Shown here in pieces: positions 15,997-23,125 of a stretch of 64,000 nucleotides of DNA. Position 1 is the first letter of the stretch. Each line of letters begins with the position of its first letter. The position numbers and the translations under genes were made by a program. The notes beneath the pieces were generated by a model that saw only the letters and a program-made list of their open reading frames with translations, was not told the origin of the DNA and ran no database searches. Origin of the DNA: Allobranchiibius sp. CTAmp26 (GTDB lineage: Bacteria; Actinomycetota; Actinomycetes; Actinomycetales; Dermatophilaceae); the NCBI RefSeq assembly GCF_017565405.1, contig NZ_JAGEKR010000012.1, positions 62,001 through 126,000 on the forward strand, in the 5' to 3' direction.

Positions 15997-18410
15997 ACCC
16001 CGGCCGACCGTCCGAGGACGCTGCCGGCGGCCGCGACGGCGAGCCGGACGAACGCACGCCGCTGGACCTGCGGATGCTGGTGCCGGCCCTCGTGGCGTGG
16101 GCGTGCACCGTCGTTGCCCTTACACGACCGGTCGCAGAGGTGCTGGGCGTGGCGCTCGGATGCCTGGTCCTCGGCGTCGTCGGTATCCTCGTGGGCCTGA
16201 GGCATCGCGGCTCGACGTGGGTCACCGGGGTCGCCCTCGGCTGGCTGTGCACCGCGCTGCTGCTCGGCGCGTTGGCGGCTCACCAGAGTGTGCGCACGGC
16301 GGGCCCGGTCGAGCGGCTCGCGGATCAGCGGGCGATCGTCCAGGTCGCCGCCGTGGTCCAGTCCGACCCTCGACTGGTCACCACCGACCCGGCGCGACCC
16401 ACCGTCATCTATCGCGCCACGGTGCGCTCGGTGGTGGGCCGTGGTCGGCAGAGCACGCCGGCGACGCCGGTGCTGATCTTCGCCCGGCCGACGTGGCAGG
16501 CACCCGCCTGGCACGACCGCATCGAGTTCACCGGCAGACTGCAACCGGCGGATCCCGGCGACGACGTCACAGCGCTGCTCGACGCCCGATCACCCCCGCG
16601 GGTCGTCGGCCGGCCCGGCCCGCTCACCCGGTGGGTCGAATCACTGCGGACCGACACCAGGGCCGCGACCGCGCCCCTCCCCGCCGACCCGCGGGGCCTC
16701 GTGCCCGCCCTCGTCACCGGTGACACGGCGCGGATGCCACTGCGGCTCAACGACGACATGCGCGCCACCGGGCTCACCCACCTGTCGGCCGTCTCGGGCT
16801 CCAATGTCACGTTCGTGCTGGTCGGCGCCGGGTGGTTGGCGGGCTGGTGTCGGGTCCCGCGCCGGTGGCGTACGCCGATCGCGCTGCTCGTGCTCGGCTG
16901 GTTCGTGCTGTTGTGCCGACCCGAGCCCAGCGTGCTTCGGGCAGCAGTGATGGGCGTGGTGGGCCTGCTCGGCGTGTCGATGTCGCGCCGGCGGGCCGGC
17001 CCGCCGGCGCTCGCGGCGGCGATCGTCGTACTCCTGGTCTGGGACCCGTGGCTGGCCCGCTCCTACGGGTTCGCCCTGTCCGCTCTGGCCACGCTGGGGT
17101 TGCTGATCTTCGCGCGGCCGTGGGGCGACGCGATCGCGCGGCGCCTGCCTGCGAGACTGCGGCCGATCGCGGATGCCGTCGCGATCCCCCTGGCCGCGCA
17201 GGCCGCCTGCGCCCCGGTCATCGTGCTGCTGCAGTCGTCGGTGAGCCTCGTCGGGGTGCCGGCCAATCTGATCGCGGCGGTCTTCGTGGAGCCGGCCACG
17301 CTCGCCGGCGTGGTGACGGTACTGGTGAGTCCGCTGGGCCCGGTGGTCGCCGCGATCCCGGCCTGGTGCGCAGCCGCGCCGGCATGGTGCATCGCGGTGG
17401 TCGCCCACCTCGGCGCGGAGGTGCCGGGCGGAGTCCTGCCGTGGCCGAGCGGGCTGGGTGGCGCGCTGCTGCTCGGCGCGCTCACCGTGCTCGCCGTCTG
17501 GGCCGGCGTCGGGCTCTGGGCGCGGGCCCGCACCCATCCGGCGCTGGCGGCGGGATGCGCGGTGGCGCTGACGGCGGCCGCCTGGCCGCTCCCGCACCTG
17601 GGATGGCCGCCGGAGGGGTGGGTCTGGATCTCGTGCGACGTCGGGCAGGGCGACGGCGGGGTGCTCGCGACCACGCCCGGCCACGGTGTCGTCGTCGACA
17701 CCGGACCCGATCCGCAGCACATCGACGCCTGCCTGCAGCGGGCCGGCGTCACCCACCTCGACGCGATCGTGCTCACCCACTTCCACCTCGACCACGTCGG
17801 TGGGCTCACGGGCGCCCTGCGGGGGAGATCCGTGGGAGAGATCTTCGTGACGCCGGTGGTCGCAACATCCGCACCCTCCGCGTCCGGTGCGCGGGAGACG
17901 GGCAGCAACGCACCCCTGGTGCGTCGTCTCGCCGCCGCACGCCACATCCCGGTCCGCGTGCTGGTCACCGGCGACACGGTGAACTGGCCCGGCATCCACG
18001 CCTCCGTGCTCTGGCCGAGCAGGGAGATCGACGCCGGTTCGATCCAGAACAACGCGAGCATCACCCTGGACGTGCGCACGCACGGCCTGCGCATCCTGCT
18101 GACCGGCGACATCGAACGCGAGGCGGGTGCTGCCGTCTTCGGCGAGCTCAGTCACCAGGCCGGCGCGCCGCCGTTCGATGTGCTGAAGGTGGCGCACCAC
18201 GGCTCGGCGAACCAGTCGGCCGACCTGGTCCGCTACGTGCACGCGCCGATCTCGATCATCAGCGTCGGTGCCCACAACGACTACGGGCTGCCGTCACCGG
18301 CCACGCTGTCGTTACTGGCCGGCCTGCCGGGCGCGACGTACCGCACGGATCGCGGAGGCGACGTCGTGGTGGCAGTGCGTGGCGGCCGGGTGACCGTCGA
18401 TCGGCCCTGA
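15993..18410 (+). CDS. comEC: ComEC/Rec2 competence membrane channel
   Basis: 805 residues. Inner-membrane DNA translocation channel. N-terminal membrane segments and an OB-like extracytoplasmic domain (about 30-220, DUF4131). The polytopic Competence domain follows (about 230-520, with 'LTHLSAVSGSNVTFVL' and 'VLRAAVMG'). A C-terminal metallo-beta-lactamase domain holds HFHLDH at 596-601 and 'VAHHGSANQS' near 733. The lactamase motif is intact, consistent with strand-degrading activity. It overlaps comEA by four bases. In related genomes comEC is followed by holA and rpsT; here a LysR gene converges on it. Confidence 0.94.
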   Translation: MNPGRPSEDAAGGRDGEPDERTPLDLRMLVPALVAWACTVVALTRPVAEVLGVALGCLVLGVVGILVGLRHRGSTWVTGVALGWLCTALLLGALAAHQSVRTAGPVERLADQRAIVQVAAVVQSDPRLVTTDPARPTVIYRATVRSVVGRGRQSTPATPVLIFARPTWQAPAWHDRIEFTGRLQPADPGDDVTALLDARSPPRVVGRPGPLTRWVESLRTDTRAATAPLPADPRGLVPALVTGDTARMPLRLNDDMRATGLTHLSAVSGSNVTFVLVGAGWLAGWCRVPRRWRTPIALLVLGWFVLLCRPEPSVLRAAVMGVVGLLGVSMSRRRAGPPALAAAIVVLLVWDPWLARSYGFALSALATLGLLIFARPWGDAIARRLPARLRPIADAVAIPLAAQAACAPVIVLLQSSVSLVGVPANLIAAVFVEPATLAGVVTVLVSPLGPVVAAIPAWCAAAPAWCIAVVAHLGAEVPGGVLPWPSGLGGALLLGALTVLAVWAGVGLWARARTHPALAAGCAVALTAAAWPLPHLGWPPEGWVWISCDVGQGDGGVLATTPGHGVVVDTGPDPQHIDACLQRAGVTHLDAIVLTHFHLDHVGGLTGALRGRSVGEIFVTPVVATSAPSASGARETGSNAPLVRRLAAARHIPVRVLVTGDTVNWPGIHASVLWPSREIDAGSIQNNASITLDVRTHGLRILLTGDIEREAGAAVFGELSHQAGAPPFDVLKVAHHGSANQSADLVRYVHAPISIISVGAHNDYGLPSPATLSLLAGLPGATYRTDRGGDVVVAVRGGRVTVDRP

Positions 18411-18448
18411 CCGCTCCGGGTCACGCCGGCCCGCTCGGCGCGGTCAGG
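18406..18448. terminator. hairpin between convergent comEC and LysR genes
   Basis: Perfect 9-bp arms CCTGACCGC (18406-18414) and GCGGTCAGG (18440-18448) contain both stop codons. The loop contains GGCCCGCTCGGC, the reverse complement of most of the core of the 51-bp repeats at 328-508 and 1544-1830. Confidence 0.5.
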
Positions 18449-19373
18449 CCACGGGTGTCGCCGCGCGGACCGAGGTGGACGCTGCGCACAGCGCCTCCAG
18501 GGTGGCTGCGACGGCCGGCACGCGCGTCAGATCGGGCGTGGTGACGGCGTAGACGGTACGACGGGGAGTCGGCTTGATCGGCAGGATCGCCACGCCGTCG
18601 TTGTGTGCGGAGTGCAGGATCAGGTCGGGCACCAGCGCGACACCCAGACCGGCCGCGACGAAGCCCAACACCGCTACGTAGTCCTCGGTCTCGAAGGACA
18701 CCGACGGGCTGAACCCGGCACGCTCGGCCAAGGCGAGCAGGTGCCCGCGGCAGCGCGGACATCCGGCGATCCACTGCTCGTCGACCATGTCGGTCATCCG
18801 CACGGACTCCGCGCCGGCCAGTCGGTGGTCCGACGGCACCACCAGGCGCACCTCGTCGTCGAGCAGCTTGCGCGACTGGAACGCCTCGATGTCGTCCTCG
18901 CCGCGGGCGAGCGGCGCACCGTCGTAGGCGAACGCGACGGCGATGTCGCACTCGCCGGCGCGCAGTGCGGCCAGCGACTCGGGGGGCTCGGCCTCGGTGA
19001 AGGTCACCTCCACGTCCGGGTAGGCCTTGCGGACCATCGCCAGGGCATGCGGCACGAGCGTCGAGGACGAGGACGGGAACGCCATCAGGCGCACGCGTCC
19101 GGCGCGCAGCCCGGCGATCGCCGCGACCTCGGACTCGGCCGCCTCGAGGGCGCTGAGCACCGGGCCGGCATGACGCGCCAGAACCGCCCCTGCCTCGGTC
19201 AGCCGCACACTGCGACCCAGGCGTTCGACCAGCACGGTGCCGATCCGGTCCTCCAACCGGCGCACCATCTGGGAGATGGCGGGCTGGGAGTACCCGAGCG
19301 ATGTCGCTGCAGCGGTGAAGCTGCCCTCGTCGGCGATGGCCCGGATGACCCGCAGGCCCGCAGCGTCGATCAT
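18444..19373 (-). CDS. LysR family transcriptional regulator
   Basis: 309 residues. Winged HTH DNA-binding domain at 1-60 ('LRVIRAIADEGSFTAAATSLGYSQPAISQMVRRLEDRIG') followed by a LysR substrate-binding domain (about 90-300). A CPRC motif in 'IAGCPRCRGHLLAL' (about 190-200) is unusual and could be redox- or metal-sensitive. The ATG at 19373 is chosen because the HTH starts at once and a TATGAT -10 lies six bases upstream; the frame extends a further 32 codons but would run through the palindrome. The target is unknown. The divergent neighbour is a sirtuin, and the palindrome lies between them. Confidence 0.88.
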   Translation of the reverse strand: MIDAAGLRVIRAIADEGSFTAAATSLGYSQPAISQMVRRLEDRIGTVLVERLGRSVRLTEAGAVLARHAGPVLSALEAAESEVAAIAGLRAGRVRLMAFPSSSSTLVPHALAMVRKAYPDVEVTFTEAEPPESLAALRAGECDIAVAFAYDGAPLARGEDDIEAFQSRKLLDDEVRLVVPSDHRLAGAESVRMTDMVDEQWIAGCPRCRGHLLALAERAGFSPSVSFETEDYVAVLGFVAAGLGVALVPDLILHSAHNDGVAILPIKPTPRRTVYAVTTPDLTRVPAVAATLEALCAASTSVRAATPVA

Positions 19374-19379
19374 GCCCCG

Positions 19380-19403
19380 ATCATATAATGGATGGTTATC
19401 CAT
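19380..19403 (-). promoter_or_regulatory. LysR promoter and palindromic operator
   Basis: On the minus strand TATGAT (19380-19385) lies six bases before the LysR ATG. Directly upstream is a perfect palindrome ATGGAT-N4-ATCCAT (19388-19403), a good LysR-type autoregulatory site. TATAAT also occurs on the plus strand at 19384-19389 and may serve the divergent sirtuin gene. Confidence 0.55.
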
Positions 19404-19500
19404 CGGAAGACATCTTCGTGCTTTCGTTCTGCGCCGGGCGCGCTCACCGAAGCCGCGCCGCCCGCTCACCGGGTGTTCGGCCCCGGTGCGACACTGAGGC

Positions 19501-20385
19501 GTGCTCGAATCCGCGGTCTCATCGGTGCCCGACGGCGTGCGGGCGGATCAGTGGGCCGAGCTGGCCGGGTACGCCGCCGATGGTGGTCTGGTGGCGCTCA
19601 CCGGTGCCGGGCTGTCCACCGAATCGGGTCTGCCGAGTTACCGCGACGCGCGCGGCGTACGCCGGGTGCAGCCGATGACCGTGTCCGAACTTCGCGCCAG
19701 TCATGAAGCGCGACAACGGTATTGGGCCAGGTCCTACGTGGGGTGGCCACGTTTCGCGGCAGCCCGACCCAACGACGGTCACCGAGCGGTCGCCCGACTG
19801 CTGGCCGGAGGAACCCTGACCGACGTGATCACCCAGAACGTCGACGGGTTGCATCAGGCGGCCGGGGCGAAGGACGTCCTCGAGCTGCACGGCAACCTCG
19901 AGCGGGTGGTCTGCATGGACTGTTCGAGCACCCATCGCCGCGACGATCTGGACGACTGGCTGCGCGACGCCAACCCCGGATTCGACCGAGCGATCGGCGG
20001 CGCGGTGCGCCCCGACGGTGACGTTGCGCTCCCCGAGGCAATTGTCCGCGACTTCGTCACCGCCGACTGCCCGGTGTGCGGCTCGGACCTGCTCAAACCC
20101 GACGTGGTGATGTTCGGCGAATCGGTGCCGAAGGCCCTGGTCGAACACTGCTTCGGGCTGGTCGAGAGCGCCTCGGCGTTGCTCGTCCTGGGATCGTCGC
20201 TGGCCGTGATGTCCGGCTACCGCTTCGTGCGCCGAGCCGCACGGGTCGGCGTCCCGGTCATCGTGATCAACGACGGGTGGACCCGTGGGGACGGTGAGAC
20301 CGATCTCAAGATCGAAGCGCCGCTGGGCCGCACGCTGAGCGCGCTGGCCGACCGGGTCGACTCGCCGGCGCCGCCCGGATCCTGA
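19501..20385 (+). CDS. Sir2-family NAD-dependent protein deacylase
   Basis: 294 residues. Removes acetyl or longer acyl groups from lysines using NAD. 'TGAGLSTESGLPSYRD' (34-49) and 'TQNVDGLHQ' (111-119) bind NAD. The catalytic His130 is in 'ELHGNL', and zinc ligands are Cys138, Cys141, Cys190 and Cys193. The Rossmann end 'LLVLGSSLAVMSGY' is present. The protein has an acidic insertion in the zinc module ('DDWLRDANPGFDRAIGGAVRPDGD'). The GTG at 19501 is the most upstream reasonable start, with weak GACACT five bases ahead and no ribosome binding site. Converges with lexA. Confidence 0.93.
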   Translation: MLESAVSSVPDGVRADQWAELAGYAADGGLVALTGAGLSTESGLPSYRDARGVRRVQPMTVSELRASHEARQRYWARSYVGWPRFAAARPNDGHRAVARLLAGGTLTDVITQNVDGLHQAAGAKDVLELHGNLERVVCMDCSSTHRRDDLDDWLRDANPGFDRAIGGAVRPDGDVALPEAIVRDFVTADCPVCGSDLLKPDVVMFGESVPKALVEHCFGLVESASALLVLGSSLAVMSGYRFVRRAARVGVPVIVINDGWTRGDGETDLKIEAPLGRTLSALADRVDSPAPPGS

Positions 20386-20428
20386 CCGAGCGGCGTCCGA
20401 CGAGGGTGGGCCGAACGGGGCCGGTCAG
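20382..20428. terminator. weak inverted repeat between convergent sirtuin and lexA genes
   Basis: Arms CTGACCG (20382-20388) and CGGTCAG (20422-20428) each contain the stop codon of one of the two converging genes. The loop is long (33 bases), so strength is doubtful. Confidence 0.3.
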
Positions 20429-21153
20429 ACCCTGCGCAGCACCGCGGTGACCTTGCCCAGCACCACGGCGTCGTCACCGTCGATCGGGTCGTACGCCGTG
20501 TTGTGCGGCATCAGCCACACCTTGCCGTCCGTGCGCTTGAACGTCTTCACGGTCGCCTCGTTGTCGAGCATCGCCGCGACGATGTCGCCGTTGGTGGCGG
20601 TCGGCTGTTGACGCACCACCACCCAGTCGCCGTCGCAGATCGCCGCGTCGATCATCGAGTCGCCGACGACCTTGAGCAGGAAGAGGTCGCCCTCACCGAC
20701 GATCTGTTTCGGAAGCGGGAAGACGTCCTCGACCACCTCGTCGGCCAGGATCGGGCCACCCGCCGCGATCCGTCCGACCACCGGGACGTAGGACGCGCTG
20801 GGCCGCCGGTCGCCGATACCGGTCTCGTCCTCCATGGCGAGGTCGCTGTCGGGGGCGCTGGTCACGCTGGAGCCGCCCCGGTAGCCGCGCTGATCCTTGT
20901 CCTGGTCCGGAGAGATGACCTCGATAGCGCGCGGCCGGTTCGGGTCGCGGCGCAGGTAGCCCTTGCGCTCCAGCATCGACAGCTGATGAGCCACGGAGCT
21001 GGGGCTCGTGAGACCCACGGCCTCGCCGATCTCGCGCAGGCTCGGCGGGTAGCCGCGCCTGTCCACGGAGTTGCGGATGACCTCCAGCACACGGCGCTGC
21101 CGGGTGGTCAAACCGTCGTCGTCGCGCTCGGGCATCTGGTGCACCTTGGCCAT
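20425..21153 (-). CDS. lexA: SOS-response transcriptional repressor LexA
   Basis: 242 residues. N-terminal winged HTH (about 15-80, '[43 protein letters not shown]'). A Gly/Ser-rich linker (about 85-120) follows. Then come the autocleavage site Ala131-Gly132 in 'GRIAAGGPI' and the S24 peptidase domain with Ser166 ('[17 protein letters not shown]') and Lys203 ('ATVKTFKR'). All catalytic residues are present. ATG at 21153 has GGAGAGGGA upstream; a start at the second methionine (MPERDDDG) is possible. It is transcribed from a promoter about 200 bases upstream that is overlapped by an SOS box. Confidence 0.97.
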   Translation of the reverse strand: MAKVHQMPERDDDGLTTRQRRVLEVIRNSVDRRGYPPSLREIGEAVGLTSPSSVAHQLSMLERKGYLRRDPNRPRAIEVISPDQDKDQRGYRGGSSVTSAPDSDLAMEDETGIGDRRPSASYVPVVGRIAAGGPILADEVVEDVFPLPKQIVGEGDLFLLKVVGDSMIDAAICDGDWVVVRQQPTATNGDIVAAMLDNEATVKTFKRTDGKVWLMPHNTAYDPIDGDDAVVLGKVTAVLRRV

Positions 21154-21328
21154 GGTCTTCGTCCGTCCCTCTCCGAGTGGATCGTGCTGCCTCCGCCGGT
21201 CCTCACGCGCTCGATCGGCTGGTCATCTCCCGATGGGCGGACCTGGATATCGGGCGCCGTTCCGGGGATTTGTAGCTGGTGAGCGAGGGCTGTCGGTGGT
21301 CGGTGTTTCAGTTCTGCAGGTGAGCACG

Positions 21329-21368
21329 AGATTACGAGACTCGGACACACTTTCCAAACATCTGTTCG
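21329..21368 (-). promoter_or_regulatory. lexA promoter with overlapping SOS box
   Basis: Minus-strand -35 TTGGAA (21352-21357), 17-base spacer and -10 TAATCT (21329-21334). The SOS box CAAAC-ATCT-GTTCG (21355-21368) matches the actinobacterial consensus CGAAC-N4-GTTCG at 9 of 10 positions and overlaps the -35. A weaker half-site-like sequence TCGAAC-GCGC-GTGCTA lies at 21387-21402 on the side of the divergent LysM gene. This accounts for the 308-bp gap between lexA and the LysM gene. Confidence 0.7.
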
Positions 21369-21461
21369 GGGCGTGTCTGGATTTTCTCGAACGCGCGTGC
21401 TAGACATCAGACAGATGATCGATCGCACACACGTACGATCGACAAGCCATCGGAGGATCTC

Positions 21462-21932
21462 ATGAGTGCCGTCACCGCTGTTCCCAGCTGGGTCACTCCT
21501 GCCATGACCGGCATGACCCCCATGACCGTCCCGTCCAGCCGGGCTGTGCCGGTCGACCCCGCCGCCCCGCGTCGTACGGCGCCCGCGTCGGCCCGTCACG
21601 GCCACCTGCGTGTGGTCCCCGATCTGCCCGCGATCCACGACGTGCCCCGTCCCGCCGCGCACATCACCCGCCGCGGCCGTCTGGCGATCACGCTGTGCGC
21701 GCTGCTGCTGTGCCTCACCGGGGGAGTGGCGGGAGCGCGCGCCGCTATGGGCGGCGCTCCGGCGCCGACGTACGACACCGTGGTCGTGCAGTCCGGGCAG
21801 ACCCTGTCCCAGGTCGCGCACCACGCGTACCCGCAGATGTCGATCGGCAACGCTGTCCAGCGGGTGCAGGCCGCCAACGAGCTCAACACCCTGCAGGTGT
21901 TCGCCGGTGAGAGCTTGCGTCTGCCTCGTTGA
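21462..21932 (+). CDS. LysM-domain membrane protein, SOS cell-division inhibitor type (Rv2719c/DivS-like)
   Basis: 156 residues. A Pro/Ala-rich cytosolic N-terminus (1-70) precedes one membrane segment (about 73-93, 'LAITLCALLLCLTGGVAGARA') and an extracellular LysM domain (104-154, 'DTVVVQSGQTLSQVAHHAYPQMS...VQAANELNTLQVFAGESLRLP'). A small membrane LysM protein divergent from lexA is conserved in Actinobacteria. In Mycobacterium and Corynebacterium such proteins are induced by DNA damage and delay division. That role here is inferred from position, topology and the shared SOS-box region. The ATG at 21462 has GGAGGA upstream. Confidence 0.78.
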   Translation: MSAVTAVPSWVTPAMTGMTPMTVPSSRAVPVDPAAPRRTAPASARHGHLRVVPDLPAIHDVPRPAAHITRRGRLAITLCALLLCLTGGVAGARAAMGGAPAPTYDTVVVQSGQTLSQVAHHAYPQMSIGNAVQRVQAANELNTLQVFAGESLRLPR

Positions 21933-22052
21933 GGTGGGTGCGGCGTCGTCCGTGCCGTCGGGCGCGCTGTCGCATCCTCGCGCGGGCGCCGGACTCGAGC
22001 GCCCCGGACGAGGGCTGCACGACGGGCGGACGCTGCAGCGCGTCGCAAGCGT

Positions 22053-22137
22053 GGATTGTCGGCGCTGCGGTCACTTTCCTGCACTGGCGTACGGCGGTCG
22101 GGTGGGTTGTCGGCGCTGCGGTCACTCGCCCGCACTG
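22053..22137 (+). repeat. two direct repeats with a 51-bp period (family B)
   Basis: Two 34-bp copies, 22053-22086 and 22104-22137, share TTGTCGGCGCTGCGGTCACT and end CCTGCACTG or CCCGCACTG. The start-to-start distance is 51 bp, equal to the period of the unrelated-looking arrays at 328-508 and 1544-1830. A decayed third piece (GTCGGCGCC) lies at 22152. They sit in the 556-bp gap between the LysM gene and nrdR, whose left part (21933-22052) shows nothing else. Confidence 0.8.
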
Positions 22138-22256
22138 AGCGCGGATCATCAGTCGGCGCCGGGTGCTCGCCCACGGTGTCGCGGCGTCCGTGTCGCCCGC
22201 TCGCGACCCCCTGACCAGCACGAACGACCCCGTGGAAAGAGGCCACCCTCTAAAGC

Positions 22257-22332
22257 TTGCATCACCCCCTCAGCCGGAATACGATCCCTACATCTAGTAG
22301 TTACACCGATGTAAGTCGTCCACATGTAGTCC
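22257..22332 (+). promoter_or_regulatory. nrdR-nrdJ promoter with tandem NrdR boxes
   Basis: -35 TTGCAT (22257-22262), 17-base spacer and -10 TACGAT (22280-22285). Two aligned sites, CTACATCTAGTAG (22288-22300) and CCACATGTAGTCC (22320-22332), are 32 bp apart, three helical turns as in known NrdR operators, and the first covers the expected transcription start. A separate perfect inverted repeat TTACA-CCGA-TGTAA (22301-22314) lies between them. This fits autorepression of the nrdR-nrdJ operon by NrdR loaded with dATP/ATP. Confidence 0.7.
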
Positions 22333-22488
22333 CCAGGTTGGCCGGAGTTATCCCAAGGCCTGGCACGGATATCCCCCGGTTGTCCACGAGTTACCCACAG
22401 GTGGGCGGCGTCGTGGCGGGGCTCGTGCGGTGGATACGGCGTGCGATCGGTGGATGGGTCGATCGTCGAGGGTGAGGGAGACACGCAC

Positions 22489-23010
22489 ATGCACTGCCCG
22501 TTCTGTCGGCATGAGGACAGTCGTGTCGTCGACTCCCGCTCGAGCGAGGACGGCACCTGCATCAAGCGGCGCCGTCAGTGCCCTAGCTGCGGCAAGCGCT
22601 TCTCCACGATGGAGACCACGAGCCTGACGGTCGTCAAGCGCTCCGGTGCCAGCGAGCCGTTCAGCCGTCAGAAGGTGCTGGTCGGGGTGCGTAAGGCGTG
22701 CCAGGGCCGCCCGGTCTCCGAGGACGACCTGGCCCTGCTGTCGCAGCAGGTGGAGGAGTCCATCCGGATGCAGGGGCTCGCCGAGATCGACGCCCACGAT
22801 GTGGGTCTGGCGATCCTGGGGCCGCTGCGCGCTCTCGACGAGGTCGCCTACCTGCGATTCGCCTCCGTCTACCAGGCGTTCGACGACCTCGGTGACTTCG
22901 AGTCGGCGATCGCTCTCCTGCGTGCCGAGCGCGACGTGCTCGGCCCGTCCTACACCGCCGACCACGACCGGGTCGACGGCGTTGTCGGTGGTGCCGGGGA
23001 GGATCACTGA
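22489..23010 (+). CDS. nrdR: transcriptional repressor NrdR
   Basis: 173 residues. Zinc-ribbon plus ATP-cone repressor of ribonucleotide reductase genes. Zinc ligands are Cys3, Cys6, Cys31 and Cys34 ('MHCPFC' and 'QCPSCGK'). The ATP-cone runs from about 46 to 136 ('[32 protein letters not shown]'). The ATG at 22489 is chosen because NrdR proteins start MxCPFC and GAGGGAG lies just upstream; the frame opens 16 codons earlier. nrdJ follows after 115 bases, probably in the same operon. Tandem NrdR boxes lie upstream. Confidence 0.97.
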   Translation: MHCPFCRHEDSRVVDSRSSEDGTCIKRRRQCPSCGKRFSTMETTSLTVVKRSGASEPFSRQKVLVGVRKACQGRPVSEDDLALLSQQVEESIRMQGLAEIDAHDVGLAILGPLRALDEVAYLRFASVYQAFDDLGDFESAIALLRAERDVLGPSYTADHDRVDGVVGGAGEDH

Positions 23011-23125
23011 CATCCGGTCGTCCCGTGCGCCGGGTGCTCCAGCAGTGGCCGCGCGCGCATCCCCAGAACTTCACAACATTCGTATCAAGCAGCAGCCAGC
23101 TCACCACGTCACACGGAGGAACAGC

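Noticed and set aside
22441-22488. Upstream 16-codon extension of nrdR
   Set aside because: NrdR proteins start at MxCPFC, and a good ribosome binding site precedes that codon.
23011-23125. Cobalamin riboswitch in front of the B12-dependent reductase
   Set aside because: The gap is 115 bases and lacks a visible B12-box; control is better explained by NrdR boxes upstream of nrdR.
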